A stretch of DNA of 64,000 nucleotides from Siphonodentalium dalli (GCA_032622095.1 CP136067.1:128109990-128173989), one strand, 5' to 3'; shown: positions 33,421 to 45,788, counted from the first letter of the stretch. Numbers and translations are program-made. The notes: generated from the letters alone by a model not told the origin.

Positions 33421-33793
33421 ATGTCTTCGGGGTGACTTTATTGTTTCTATTTGTATTACTGCATCCTTGCAAGTTTGGTACTCCCTACAGCAAAACTTTT
33501 TCATCCGATTAATTCCACAAACTGTTTATAGATCTTCAGAGTAACCTCTAGCTACTTAAGCATATAAACTGTCCGAGTTCCCTGTCGCTCTATAGACTAT
33601 AATATATGACATGATCCAGTTTCCAACTTGAGCTACAGTGTCATTGACACTTTCATTTAATTTTGGTCTTTTAAATACCAAGAAAAATAATGATAAAGAT
33701 ATACTGTCCCATGTATGACCCCTAAATTAGTATTTTGTTCGGCTTCAGGTTTAAAAATAATTGATTTGAATTCGAGGAAATATGGAATACTTC

Positions 33794-33932
33794 CTAATGG
33801 CGCCGAAAGCGCCAAAACATGCGCCATTAGTAACGCGCCGACAGCGACAAAATGTGCGATATTAGCGCATGTTTCGGCGCGACGAAAGCGGGAAAATGTG
33901 CGACTAGTGGCGCATGTTTTGGCGCTTGTGTC
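33794..33932. repeat. GC-rich inverted repeat of GGCGC motifs
   Basis: AGCGCCAAAACATGCGCCA (33808-33826) is the exact reverse complement of 33908-33926. Further GCGCC/GGCGC motifs lie between them. The GC-rich patch stands out in AT-rich surroundings. Confidence 0.85.
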
Positions 33933-33949
33933 ATAAAAATTGGGGAATT

Positions 33950-34158
33950 GCCAGGGGCTTGCTTCACTCATATATGAATATACTGGTACTTATTTACTTG
34001 AAATTGGCCCCAAAACACATATTTTCATGTCATCAGCATCCATGTCCCATGAATGTGTCTCCATCCCGGATCTCTAGTATATTTGAGTAACGGGACATCT
34101 CCGGCACATATATATACATATCCACGGTCATAAAAAGGGAATTAGGGGTCCCTGGGGG
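33950..34158. repeat. First unit of ~189-bp array
   Basis: Contains GGGGCTTGCTTCACTCATAT, CCCATGAATGTGTCTCCA and GGAATTAGGGGTCCCTGGGG. The array resumes at 35216 after the hAT relic. Confidence 0.75.
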
Positions 34159-34591
34159 TAGGGCTGCACGGTATTTCGATAATACACCGTTTATTCGATA
34201 TCGTTTTGAATATTGATAGAACCCGAATTGATTTTTGGATTATTCGATATATCGAGAACGTCGGTTTCCATTTTAAGATATCGAATAAAGATTTTGAAAA
34301 AGTAAAATTGTCGTATCTATCATTGGAAATCAATGTGGCTTGTAACGAAACTCACAAAAGGAAATAAAATGTTATGGGATATAATCCTTGAAGAGCTATG
34401 GGGTTTCATTAACAGCTTGCGACAGTCAGTCGTGGCGTCGCTATTGCATATATATAATCCCGGGAATAAAACAAAGGGCACCCTTGGTCTGCATTCAAAG
34501 GCTGGTGTTAACCGACTGCCACTGGTTTGAAATTACATCCGTCGCACCTCATGTGCATATAAGCTGCACACACCGGAGTACGGCTTAAATC

Positions 34592-34780
34592 AATACAATG
34601 GCGACTTTGAGTATGATAGCACTATGTGGGAGTCACGCAACAAACATTCAACACAATACAATGGCGACTTTGAGTATGATAGCGCTATGTGGGAGTCACG
34701 CAACAAACATTCAACACAATACAATGGTGACTTTGGGTATGATAGCACTATGTGGGAGTCACACAACAAACATTCAGCTG
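34592..34780 (+). repeat. 63-bp in-frame tandem repeat, 3 copies
   Basis: AATACAATGGCGACTTTGAG begins copies at 34592, 34655 and 34718. 63 bp equals 21 codons, so the repeat (containing NKHSTQYNGDFEYDS) keeps the reading frame. Confidence 0.85.
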
Positions 34781-35150
34781 TGCAACAAGTGTCTGACTCA
34801 ACATCTGATAGGAACAGTGTCGATACTGATGTCCCAATTCCGAAGAGAAAAAAAACCCTAGGTAGTCTCCACTTCTAGTGATTCTAAGGTTAAACGCACT
34901 GAATGCATTCAGGGTGAGATAGACGAGTATACATCGACTCCGACGATTGCCAAAGACTCAAATGCATTGATGCGGTGGAAAATGAACTATAAAAACTTTC
35001 CTATTCTCAAAGAAATATTTGTGCGTGAGCGCCACAAGTGTACCATCGAAAAGACTATTCAGCAAGTCAGGGCACATTGCCGCGGCTAAACGATCGTGCC
35101 TCAGGCTAGCCAATATTAACATACTGACATTCCTTGCATGTAACATGTAA
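34624..35150 (+). pseudogene. hAT transposase fragment (N-terminal linker plus dimerisation domain)
   Basis: The frame runs through the 21-residue repeats into SDSTSDRNSVDTDVPIPKRK. It shifts by one base before STSSDSKVKRTECIQG, then enters the hAT C-terminal domain: EIDEYTSTPTIAKDS ... RWKMNYKNFPILKEIF, a second frameshift, then LFSKSGHIAAAKRSCLRLAN and ILTFLACNM-stop at 35150. These are the standard conserved blocks of the hAT C-terminal dimerisation domain. The BED zinc finger and catalytic core were not found. Confidence 0.75.
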
Positions 35151-35215
35151 AAGTGAAATGTATTCTTGTTGGTATGATGTTATATAATTATGTAGTTGAT
35201 ATCCTTGTTAATTAA

Positions 35216-36040
35216 GTAGGCTTGCTACCCTCATATGGTGTACTTATTGACTTCAAATTTGGTTTTAAAAAGCACAGTTTCATGTTATTAGCATCCCTGA
35301 CCCACGAATGCGTGTCTCCACCCCGGAGTTCTAGTAAATTTTAGTAAAGGGACATCTCCTGCACAGATATATAGCTTTCCGATGGTCATCAAAATGGAAT
35401 TGAGTTATTGGTGGACTACTTCCCGCATATGGTGGCCCTATATAAACTCGAAAATTGAAATTTTTCCGAATGCCTATATAGACTCGAATAAAAACATTTC
35501 CAAATGCATATCAGCATCCCTGCCCCATGAATGTGTTTCCATCTCGGAGTTCTAGTAAATTTCAGTAAAGGTACATCTCCTGCACATTTATACAATTTGC
35601 ATGGTCATAGATATGGAATTAGGAGTCCCTGGGGGCTTGCTTCCCTCATATGGTGTACTTATTGACTTAAAATTGGGAAAACCCCATATTTTCATATCAT
35701 CAGCATCCCTGCCCCATGAGTGTGTCTCCACCCTGTAGCTCTAGTGTATTTGATTAAAGTGGCATCTCCTGCACAGATGCAAACAATATCCATGGTCATA
35801 AAAATGGGTCCCTGGGGGCTTACTTCCCTCATATGGTGTACTAATTTACTTAAAATTGGGTAAACAAATTACCCATAGTTCCATACAATCAACATCCTTG
35901 CCCCACGAATGATTGTCTCACCCCGGATCTCTGGTATATTTAAGCAAATACATCTCCTGCACAGATCTGTACCATAAAATGCTATTTAGGGGTTACTGGG
36001 TGCTTGCTTCCCTCGACCCTCATATGGTTGGCCTATATCG
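35216..36040. repeat. ~189-bp tandem array, ~4 copies
   Basis: GCATCCCTG/CCCCATGAATG anchors lie at 35291, 35514, 35703 and 35892 (223, 189, 189 bp). Each copy has a CATCTCCTGCACAGAT block and a GGCTTGCTTCCCTCATATGG block. A related, more diverged copy is at 36965-37135. Confidence 0.8.
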
Positions 36041-36964
36041 ACTCGAATATTGAATAAAACCCCTCTTTCCTTATAGCGCCCACTCTCCCGCGGCGAAGCC
36101 ACGGAAGCGAAGCTACCTAGGGTATAAGTATGCGGATATGAGATATACTAATCGAATTTTTCAGCCCAATCTAAAAATAGATTGAACTTACCTAAAATAA
36201 AATTATTTATTCATAATTCAAGGGTCCAAAAATTATTGTTGGCGACGGCCGCCATTTTGTATTGATTAATACCACCTCGAAATGTGTAATTGGACAAAAT
36301 GCTCCAGGGCAAAAATAAAAAACTTTGTTCCGGTAATTGTTAGCTATACTTCATCATACGTAGGAACATCATGCTCCTAAAGCTAACGATATTTAAAAGA
36401 TTGAATGTAAATTAAACCAAAGCCCTGGTTAACAAAAACTGAAATTACAAAACTGAAAGTTTTGTTTACATATTTTATAAAATTAATTAAAATATTTGCA
36501 CCGAAAGAGGATTCTAGAGGCCTTACTGGTCGTTTAGAATTGATCTTCCATTTTCTAACGGTATTTCCGCCTAAAAGATTGAAGAAATATTCTCAAAGTT
36601 CAAGGCCGACAAACAGAAACTATAAGTTCCGATTGAAAGATCACAGAATCATTTTAAGATTGCTTCTTGTGAAACCAGTAAAGGCGTCATGACATCAAGA
36701 CGTACGTCATGACGTCACAACCTACATCGGCGCTCAAAATTAGACATGACTGCGTAGATGGCCAGACAGCTGAGACCCGTATTACACGGGCAGGTTCAAC
36801 ATCCACATTTACGTTATATGTCATTATTTACATACATTGTATATATTTTTTCTTGTGTCCCATTAGGGTTTATCATCACATCCTTCTAAAGATAAAAATT
36901 CATCCGATAATCCCATGAACAGTAACAAGCGGGTGCAAATTACGTTTACGTATGACCATATTAT
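36041..36964. other. Unassigned sequence
   Basis: No element recognised. GGCGACGGCCGCCATTTTG at 36240 repeats the motif type of 31.5-33.4 kb. The 76-codon frame at 36462-36692 is basic but lacks any motif. Confidence 0.4.
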
Positions 36965-37135
36965 ATATGCATATTATCAACATCCTGGTCACAAGAATTG
37001 ATGTATCAATCCGGGAGCGCTACTATTTTTGGCATTGAAGTGACATAAATAACGTTCACATACCTATACCATTGCTAATGTCATAAAAAGGGAATTAGGG
37101 GTCGCTCGGGGCTTTCTTCCCGCATAAGGTGTATG
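36965..37135. repeat. Diverged copy of the ~189-bp unit
   Basis: ATCAACATCCTGGTCACAAG ... GTCATAAAAAGGGAATTAGG ... GGGGCTTTCTTCCCGCATAA follows the order of the 35216-36040 unit. Confidence 0.6.
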
Positions 37136-37269
37136 AGCATATATAAATAGATAAATATGTTAATATTGGACTTACTTGACTCTGAACTAAGCCGTCAGTG
37201 GACGTAAACACGTTATTCCGTCGCAAGGCTCCGTCCACAATGAAAACCCAGTATAAAGACCGTCATAAT

Positions 37270-37350
37270 TATGGTAGGCCGTGAGTTGGTTTATTCGTGT
37301 TATTTTCCAGTCTGTTTTCTTAAAAATAAGCACAATACGTGCTGATTCCA
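37270..37350. repeat. Dispersed fragment of the 41-45 kb palindrome family
   Basis: GCCGTGAGTTGGTTTATTCG and TGTTATTTTCCAGTCTG to AATAAGCACAATACG match 41860-41930 in the same orientation. Confidence 0.65.
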
Positions 37351-38030
37351 AATGCCAAAATACTAATACCGAAGATATGGGTCTGGCGTGAGAACAGCCA
37401 ACTCACCTATCAGAATAACAATAGCACTTTATTCAGTCTATCGATTGAAACATAATCTAGCGCATCACGCAGTCACCAATGGAATGCAGTAATATTCTAT
37501 GTTTTATATGTTAGCCCTGATACAACTTTAAAATAGAGAGGTTGAGGTATAGGATACACGAATGTTCCAGACTAACTTTTGAATATTCATATATAATTAA
37601 GATAGAGTAATAATAGTGGTCCTTAGTTAAGTAATACATGAGTAAATTACATGTAAAGATACGTTCAACCTTCCAGACCAATTCTTTAAAAAAAATCAGT
37701 TTTTCTACTATTGTCTCGTATGTAGTTTCATGACTCCAAAGAAATATGGATCAGGTGATAGTAATAACATATACTTAATGTTGAACCGGACCCAGGGCGG
37801 TCGCTAATAACCTCAACCATGGATGTTTCGTACCGGATTTCATTTAGTTTTGTTTTGTTTTTGTTATATATTCAGTATGTTTGTATGTCAGTATGCATGA
37901 TCTGTATCATGATTCTTATTCCAGTGGCGTAATATACTATTGTGCTTATTTTCCAAATATATATACATGATCTTCTACTAGTATGTTTTTCTATGTCGAC
38001 GTTTGGGTAGTCTGCATGCTAGTTGTCGAT
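37351..38030. other. Unassigned sequence, possibly 5' part of the LINE that follows
   Basis: No motif. The stretch from about 37780 may be the 5' UTR of the LINE relic at 38032, but no boundary is visible. Confidence 0.3.
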
Positions 38031-38031
38031 T

Positions 38032-40740
38032 ATGTCTATAAAAATACTGTCTTCAAATTGCCGAGGTCTTAATCAGTCAGAGAAACGCCGCGACGCATTC
38101 CGATATTTACGATAACAAAGTGCCTCAATATACTGTCTACAAGACACGCATTTCACAAAAGAAATGGAAAGATACATATCTACATAATGGGGATTCAAAA
38201 CAATATTGGCACCCTTCTCATCGCAATCGCGTGGTGTGGCAATTCTATTTAACCAGAACCTCGACTTTCAAATACACAATTCTATCAAAGATGAAAGACT
38301 TTAGTTAATATATATGCCAAAATGAAGATAACCCTGATTTTTACATACAGCTGAAAACTAAGATTATGGACATGGGTAACACCCAAATAATAATATGTGG
38401 TGATTGGAATATGGTACAAAATCAGTCCGCTGATACTTTAAATTATAAACATGTTAACAATCCCCGGGCTAAATATGCGGTGGGCGACCTTTTCGACAGA
38501 CTCGAACTGGTGGATGCTTGGAAAATTAACAACAAAGACAGAAAACGATATACATGGAGAAACAAATCTCCAATAAAAATGGCTAGACTAGATTACTTTA
38601 TGATATATGAAGATCTTCTAAGTCTAGTTGGGGCAGGGACAGATATATTACCGGGATACCGCTCTGATCACTCCATAATATCACTCACATTAAAATTAAA
38701 TACAATTGTGAGAGGTCGAGGTTATTGGAAATTTAACACCTTACTTCGTGAAAATGAATATGCAGTATTGGTGCATTCTATAATAGAAAGAAATAAACTA
38801 AGATACGAATATAACTGAATATATGTGAAGAAAATACAAGTCATGTTACCTGTAAAATTAGTAAACGTTTATTTTTAGACACCCTTTTATTGGATATAAG
38901 AGGTGAAACTATAAATGTCCCAGCAAAACGAAAAAGAGAACGCAAAAAGAAAGAGGACGAATTAAACAAATCTTAAGTAATATTGGAAACAAAAGTTGAA
39001 AACAACGCCCAAGGTTTAACAGAAAGAGATGAATTATTGGAAAAATTAAATAAAATAGACTCTGAGCTCTAAGAAATTAGAAAAGAAGATACGAGGGGGG
39101 GGGGCAATGATAAGATCTAGAGCCAGGTGATTGAAAACGGTGAAAAACCCACAAAATATTTCTTGAATCTCGAAAATGACATTTCTAAAACTCCATCGAT
39201 TCTCACGGACTCCACTGGTAAAAACATTGATAATCAGTCCGACATAATGAACGAAGTAAGAACATTTTACAGTACTTTATATGCATCTACAAAAACAACC
39301 GACTATTAGCTGGACATTATGCTTTATCATTTTCTATGGAATTCAAAGCGCGATCGAGTGAAACGCAGAGTTGTATGCCAAGATTACAAAAACGGTGGCT
39401 TGAAAATGGTTGATGCCAATAATGTTATGCTGTCAATGAAAATAACTTGGGTGAGACGCCTCATAACAAAGAGCGCCAAATGAATGCCCCTCACAGATAG
39501 TCCATTATGTAAGGACCCCATGGTCCTTAAATATGAACATGGCTATATTTAGAGAAACAGGCAAATAAATTAACTAGTCCATTCTGGCATGACGTTTTGT
39601 TATCATATGTAAAATTATGTACGCTGTGGAATAATCCAATATTAAACAATATGGAAAGGTAATATACTTCACTTCTTGGCGCGAAAAGGGGATTATGTAT
39701 ATAAACGATATGCTAGACAGTAAAGGTTCTTTTCTTTCACAATGAGCCATACATATGACATTTAATATACGGACAGACTTCATCACTCTAAACACTATAC
39801 AGCATCAGATAAAATTAAGTGCAAAAAAGCTTGGCCGCCAACAGATAACTCGAGTTTCCTACCCCATTCTACCCACTAACTTCAGCACTTTGCTTAACAA
39901 TTCGCGGGGAGGACAAGATTTTTACAAAGCTTTGAACGATACTCAAATTACGAATAAAGCGCGCACAAAATGGCAATCACAGATTCCTGATATGGGAAGT
40001 GCAGTATTTACATATGATAAACTACCCTTTCTCACGACGCCTGACACCAAGTTACAATGGTTACAATTCCGAATGAATTCTAGAATATTATCAACTTATA
40101 ACTTTCTACACATATCTAATATAAGACAAGATGATAAATGTGATAGGTGTAAAAGTGAAAAGGAAGATATCAACCACAGTTTTGTGGGATTGTAGTCATG
40201 CATATGTGCAGACATTTATTAGATATATCTGTAATTGGGGGGGAAATATTGATATAAATCTCTATCCCACAAATATGACAATGATTATTGGCCCATCACC
40301 CATTAGTAACAACTATACTACAAACTTGCTATAGCTCCTAATTAAACAATATATATATCGGTCTAAATTTAAACAATCGTTTTGTCTGTTAATGTGTTCC
40401 TCAAAGAGTTGGCATATAGATACAATTGCGAGAAATATACAGCACGATGTCAATCGAAATTTCCAGAATTCTTGAAAAAACTGGTTCCTTATAGAAATAG
40501 TTTGAAATGCTCCTAATTAAACAATATATATATCGGTCTAAATTTAAACATTCGTTTTGTCTGTTAATGTGTTCCTCAAAGAGTTGGCATATAGATACAA
40601 TTGCGAGAAATATACAGCACGATGTCAATCGAAATTTCCAGAATTCTTGAAAAAACTGGTTCCTTATAGAAATAGTTTGAAACAAACAGGCGACTTAATC
40701 AGAAATCGACAAAGTTACCTGAATTGTTTAGATCGCTAAG
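38032..40740 (+). pseudogene. L1/Tx1-like LINE relic lacking the reverse transcriptase core
   Basis: An ATG at 38032 starts the AP-endonuclease domain (KILSSNCRGLNQSEKRRDAF). A stop and frame changes follow, then the rest of the endonuclease at 38366-38818: IIICGDWNMVQNQSA, TWRNKSPIKMARLDYF, and YRSDHSIIS with the catalytic SDH. Next is the linker GEKPTKYFLNLENDISKTPS (39127-39309). The sequence then jumps at about 39310 to the post-RT part (LYHFLWNSKRDRVKRRVVCQ, DYKNGGLKMVD) and the C-terminal domain at 39755-40195 (LQWLQFRMNSRILSTYNFLH, then CDRCKSEKEDINHSF). The whole finger-palm RT region is gone, a deletion of roughly 1.5 kb judged against L1 layout. The element is dead. Confidence 0.85.
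40334..40683. repeat. 175-bp tandem duplication in LINE C-terminal/3' region
   Basis: The block starting GCTCCTAATTAAACAATATA at 40334 is repeated from 40509. Only about one base differs, so the duplication is recent compared with the decay of the LINE. Confidence 0.92.
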
Positions 40741-41096
40741 GATTATCACCCAGTCAGTTAAAACAAATACTTTCTACCACGATCTCCATAATAACATCTA
40801 TGTTGAGAATTGAGTTTATCCGTAACATCCGACGTATTTATAATACATTATTATATACTATACACATGCATATATTGATTTATTATATAATTTTATAACA
40901 CTGGTGAGCGAATGTCGTGAGCAAGAGAGTAAGAACGATATATGTGTGAACGCGAGGAATGTCATACCTGTATATAAATATAAATTCCATCGACAATTTT
41001 GTATATGACATTCCTCACTGTGATTGATTCTTCTATAAACATTTTTTTTTAAAGAATTGTGGTTATTTTCTCGAGAACAGGCTTGATTTTAGAGCC

Positions 41097-42600
41097 TATC
41101 CTGTTCTTGTGAAAAGAAGTATACATAACGTGATTATTTTGAATGATGCGTTTTAGCCCCATATATAGAGTATTTGAGAAAAAGACGCTCGTATGGTTGT
41201 AAAACGCAGTGTTCAATATACAATGTAAGCACGATATGGGCTTATTTCAATACGAAATAAGGCCATATTGGTACTATTTATTCTACTTTTTCATCAATAC
41301 GACTTACCAGATGCGCGCTAGCTCTTTATGTGTGTGCTCCAGAGAAATAATTCCAATATGAACCTATTTGAATATATAGGTCCAATTTGAACCTATTGGC
41401 ACGATGATATGTTAGTTTTTTATAGATGGACTGGTGGCACAATACGAATTCCCAATCATTATGTAGACTCGTACCTGTTGTGATTATATATGTCCACAGA
41501 GGCGATTTAGCAACAAAACTTACATATTATTCAGCCATACACGACCTTTGAACATGCAGCTGCGTTGGTGTACATGACATTCTTTGTGATGATTAAACGG
41601 ACTATAACTGCAGGCACAGTAATAATCGACAGGGATAGCACCGTGGTTGTATTGGGTATGCATACAGAGGCGATTTAGTAACATACAGAGGCGATTTGGT
41701 AACGAAAAATTATTTTTCACCTCGCACGACTTACAAATGCATGGGTTCATATTGGACAGAATTAATCTCATAGGTTTATTTTGAATTTATTTGATTCTCA
41801 AATTATGCCGTTGAATGGCACGGGCCACAGTGAATACGCCATAAAACGAATGTACACATAGTAAGTCGTGAGTTGGTATATTAGTGTTATTTTCCAACGT
41901 GTTCTCGTGAAAATAAGCACATTACAAACTTATTTCATATTGAAATAGTCCCATATACGGCTGTTTTAATATTCGGAGTAATTATGCCCATATAGAGTGT
42001 ATTTCAGTTTGCAAATAATGCAAATATGAGCTTATTTCGCGCAATTATAAAAATAAGCCCTTTTTGTGGTAATTTTCGCAAGAACAGTCTGCTCTCGTGA
42101 AAAGAAGCACACTACGGGCTTATTTTTAATGTTGCCCATATAGAGCGTATATAATTGTGAAAATATGCTCTTTATCCTGCCTATATGCGGGCATTAAACG
42201 CGGCGTTCAAAATAAGCATGGTATGCTTTAAAATTATGGTATGCTTATTTCAATACGAAGTAAGCCCATATTGACACTATTTAATCGACTTTTTCATCGA
42301 TACGACTTTTGCACGCTCCTCATATAATGTATTCTCAGTGCGACCCGCGACCCGCCCCATTCAACGGGTATAAACTTAATATAGGAGTATTTCATAAAAA
42401 TAAGTCCAATATCAACCTATCTGAATCGATAGGCCCAATTTGAACCTATTGGCACGAAAATTGTATTTTTAGACGTAACAACTGCAGCCTGTTCTCTCGG
42501 AAACCGCACAGTATCTGCTTATAATATAATTAGTTACATAATCTGCTTAGAATCGCTTCATTTTGAGTCGATAATAACTGAAAATGAGAGAGTTTTAGTC
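41097..42600 (-). repeat. Left arm of giant inverted repeat
   Basis: Contains, in order, the complements of the right-arm landmarks: CATAACGTGATT, the AATAAGCCCATAT palindromes, GCGCGCTAGCTCTTTAT, the zone with CAGAGGCGATTTAGCAAC, TTATTTTCCAACGTGTTCTC, and CATTTTGAGTCGATAATAAC. Confidence 0.8.
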
Positions 42601-43560
42601 ATATTATCGACTCATAACGATTCGGTAAATCGAGTTGATGAAAACAAGTAGATTAAATAGTGTCAATATGGGCTTATTTTCGTATTGAAATAAGCAAATA
42701 CCGTTCTTATTTTGAACGTCGCGTTTACGCACATAGTATATATTTGTTCTCAAATAGGCCCTATATGGTCCTAAAATACATCAAAATAAGCCCGTATTGT
42801 GCTTTTTCCACGAGAACAGGATGGAAAATTTCGAGAAAATAAGCATAATAAGGGCTTATTTTTAATTGGGCGAAACACGCTGATATTGGCATTATTTGAA
42901 TCTCAAATACACACTATATGGGCCTAATTACTCTGGTTATTAAAACAGCCATATATGGCAATATTTAGATATTAAATAAGCCAGCAGTGCTCTTATGATC
43001 ACGGCAACACGCTGGAAAATAACACGAATAAGCCAACTCACGACTTATCAGATCTATGTTCCTTATTTTGCGTTTTAACTGTGGCCTTGTCATCCAACGG
43101 AATAGGTACAATATAAACATATGGGAATATTTAAGACCAATGTGATCCTAAGTGGATATTTAGGTACAATATGAACCTATTTGCATGTGGATATGTTGAA
43201 AATTATGAACAATGTCATGTACAACTTTACAGCTGTTTAGAACATTGGGCGTATGTCGCAAGTTTTCGTTGCTAAATCGCACTTTTTGGCAAAACCACAG
43301 CAGCCGCGAGGCTTTCATTGTGGATTATTCTTGTGCCGCCACTAGTTCATCTAAAATTAACAAACTATAGTCATATATGTCCATCATCTGTTGGCATAAC
43401 CACAGCAAGGTGCTATCCTTGTGGATTCTTCTTGTGCAGTCACTAGTCCATCCATTAATTAAAAAACTCTGCAACACATCCTCGTCCAAATACGCACATA
43501 ATCAACCTATAATGTGCAAATAGATTCATATTGGGTTAATTTATTCTGAAATAAGCAGAT
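42601..43560 (+). repeat. Central extra copy in right-arm orientation
   Basis: CACGCTGGAAAATAACACGA at 43009 and AACCACAGCAAGGTGCTATC near 43390 repeat right-arm blocks at 44229 and 44614 in direct orientation, about 1.2 kb apart. Confidence 0.7.
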
Positions 43561-43569
43561 AATGGACTA

Positions 43570-45315
43570 AGACGCTCTCATATTCAGTTTATTATTGACT
43601 CAAAATGAGACGATTCTAAGCAGATTATCTGAGACCAATTATATTATAAGCTGATAATGTGCGGATTCCATCTAAAAATCCAATCCTAGTGCCAATATGT
43701 TAAAATTTGGCCTAACTATTCACATAGGTTGATATTGGACTTATTTTTATGAAATAAGCCTATATTAAGCTTATATCCGTTGAATGGGGCGGGTCGCACT
43801 GGAAATACATTATATGAAGAACGTGAAAAAGTCATATCGATGAAACATTAGATTAAATAGTACCAACATGGGCTTACTTCGTATTGAAATAAGCATACCA
43901 TGGTTATTTTGAACGCCGCGTTTTATGCCCGTATATAGACAGGATATAGAGCATATTTTTTCACAAATAGGTACGCACTATAATGGCCTCAACGCAACAC
44001 TAAAAATAAGCACGCATTGTGCTTCTTTTTGTGAGAACAGGCTATTCTTGCAAAAATAAGCACAATACGGGCTTATTTTATAATTGCGCGAAATAAGCTC
44101 ATATTTGCATTATTTGAAAACTGAAATATGCTCTATATGGGCATTATTACTGTGATTATTAAAACAGCCGTATATGGCCGTATATGGGACTATTTCAATA
44201 TGGAATAAGTCCGTAGTGTGCTTATATTCACGAGGACACGCTGGAAAATAACACGAATAAGCCAACTGACGACTTACTAGGTGTACGTTCGTTTTATTGC
44301 GTGCCATCCAATGGTATAATTCGGTCCAATGTGAACCAATTTGTACGAAAATATGTTGAAAAATACACAGTACTATCTGTGCCGGCCCAGCTGTTTAAAA
44401 TATCGGTCGTAAGTCGTTCGTTGTATCAAAATACTGGGGGGAAATGCAATTGTCCTTGCAAAACCGCACCCTTACCCGGAACCATAGCAGCCACGAAGCT
44501 CTCCCTATCGATTTGTGTTGTGCCGCCACTAGTTCATCGAAAAATCCCATATATGCCCATACAGTTGTTCAAACATTTATCATAAGTCAGTTGCTGAATC
44601 GCCTATTTATTCATATAACCACAGCAACGACGGGGTTATCCTTGTGGATTCTTGTTATGCCACTGTTCAATCTACAAACTGGTCATTTATGCCCTTTCAG
44701 GTGTTCACAAATTGAGCGTAACTCGTGCGTGGCAAAAAATAATTTTTCGTTACTAAATTGCCTCTATATGCATACGAATACAACCACCGTGCTATCCCTG
44801 TAGATTATTATTGTGCCTGAAATTATAGTCCCTCTAAACATCACAAAGAATGTCATGTACACCCATGCAGCTGCGTGTTCAAATGTCATGTGTGGCTGAA
44901 TAATATGTATTTTTTGTTGCTAAATCGCCTCTGTGGACATATATAACCACAACAGGCACGGGTCTACATAATGATTGTAGATACATATTGTGTCACCACT
45001 CCATCTAAAAATCCTAACATGTCATCGTGACAATAGGTTCAAATTGGACCTATATATTCACATAGGTTCATAGTGGACTTATTTCTCTGAAACACACACA
45101 TTATAAAGAGCTAGCGCGCATCTGGTAAGCCGTACTGATGAAAAACTAGAATAAATAGTGTCAATATGGGCTTATTTCATATTGAAATAAGCCCATATCG
45201 TGATTATATTGAACGATGCGTTTTAGACCCATATGCGGGTCTTTTTTCTCAAATACTCTCTTTATGGGCCTAAAACGGAACATTCAAAAGAATCACGTTA
45301 TGTACTTTTCACAAG
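43570..45315 (+). repeat. Right arm of giant inverted repeat
   Basis: Complement of the left arm. It also holds two related internal blocks with GCTAAATCGCCTCT-like and CATAACCACAGCA-like sequences, so the arm itself grew by duplication. Confidence 0.8.
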
Positions 45316-45788
45316 ATAAAGTTGTGTCAAGTCAAGTCGACAAACACCGTCACCATCCAGCTTTCCCCATTGACCGAATTCACGTTAAGCTGTATGTTAT
45401 CTTCTGCATTGTTCATAACTGTATGTTCCTTGTCGATTTAAGAAAATAGAAGTATATATGTGGATTAACAGATTCATGTATTTACTGTTTAGTAATATGA
45501 TAATATGCAAAGCACATAGAACAACCCGGCATGTTGTTAAAAGGAAGGCCTTTCGGGGGATCGTCATGAACATATATGCATATTTTGGCCTAACGCATGA
45601 TAACGACTCGAATGTTCGAATATTTTTTGTTGATCATTTCGGACGGGAGTAGGTCTAGACTTCGATAATTTTGCCTACAAAAATTAATATAGCTTATGGT
45701 TTACACATTTCAATGGTGAGATTTACGCCATCTGAGTCAAGAAATTTACACGATCCTTTGCAATGTCATTCTTCTGTACCATTATGCA
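45316..45788. other. Unassigned sequence with a short element-end copy
   Basis: TAATATGATAATATGCAAAGCACATAGAACAACCCGG at 45491-45527 matches the outer end of the fold-back element at 45789-46173. Nothing else was recognised. Confidence 0.5.

Larger units (their letters stand above)
34159..35215 (+). mobile_element. hAT transposon relic inserted in the array
   Basis: The left end TAGGGCTGCACGGTATTTCG resembles the CAGGGCTGCACGAT ends of many hAT elements. The right part encodes the hAT C-terminal dimerisation domain. It interrupts the ~189-bp array: the flanks CCCTGGGGG and CTTGCT are adjacent in intact units. The catalytic RNase H-like core is missing. A right terminal repeat or 8-bp duplication could not be confirmed. 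Confidence 0.7.
41097..45315. repeat. Giant nested inverted repeat, ~4.2 kb
   Basis: The left arm (about 41097-42600) is the reverse complement, with drift, of the right arm (about 43570-45315). Matched pairs: GTGAAAAGAAGTATACATAA with the 45293-45313 end; CAGAGGCGATTTAGCAACAA (41499) with TTGCTAAATCGCCTCTG (44919); CCCGCCCCATTCAACGG (42353) with its complement at 43779-43795. The centre (42600-43560) is an additional partial copy in right-arm orientation. Small palindromes of the type GGGCTTATTTCAATACGAAATAAGCCC recur throughout. No transposase or other protein is encoded, and long frames here (for example 44301-44803) are by-products. The family is not recognised. Confidence 0.85.

Noticed and set aside
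44301-44803. 94- and 119-codon overlapping frames
   Set aside because: They lie inside the right arm of the giant palindrome; the counterparts in the left arm are disrupted and no motif is present.
41097-45315. Possible virus or Polinton-like element because of long inverted repeats
   Set aside because: No capsid, polymerase, integrase or protease sequence was found in the arms or centre.
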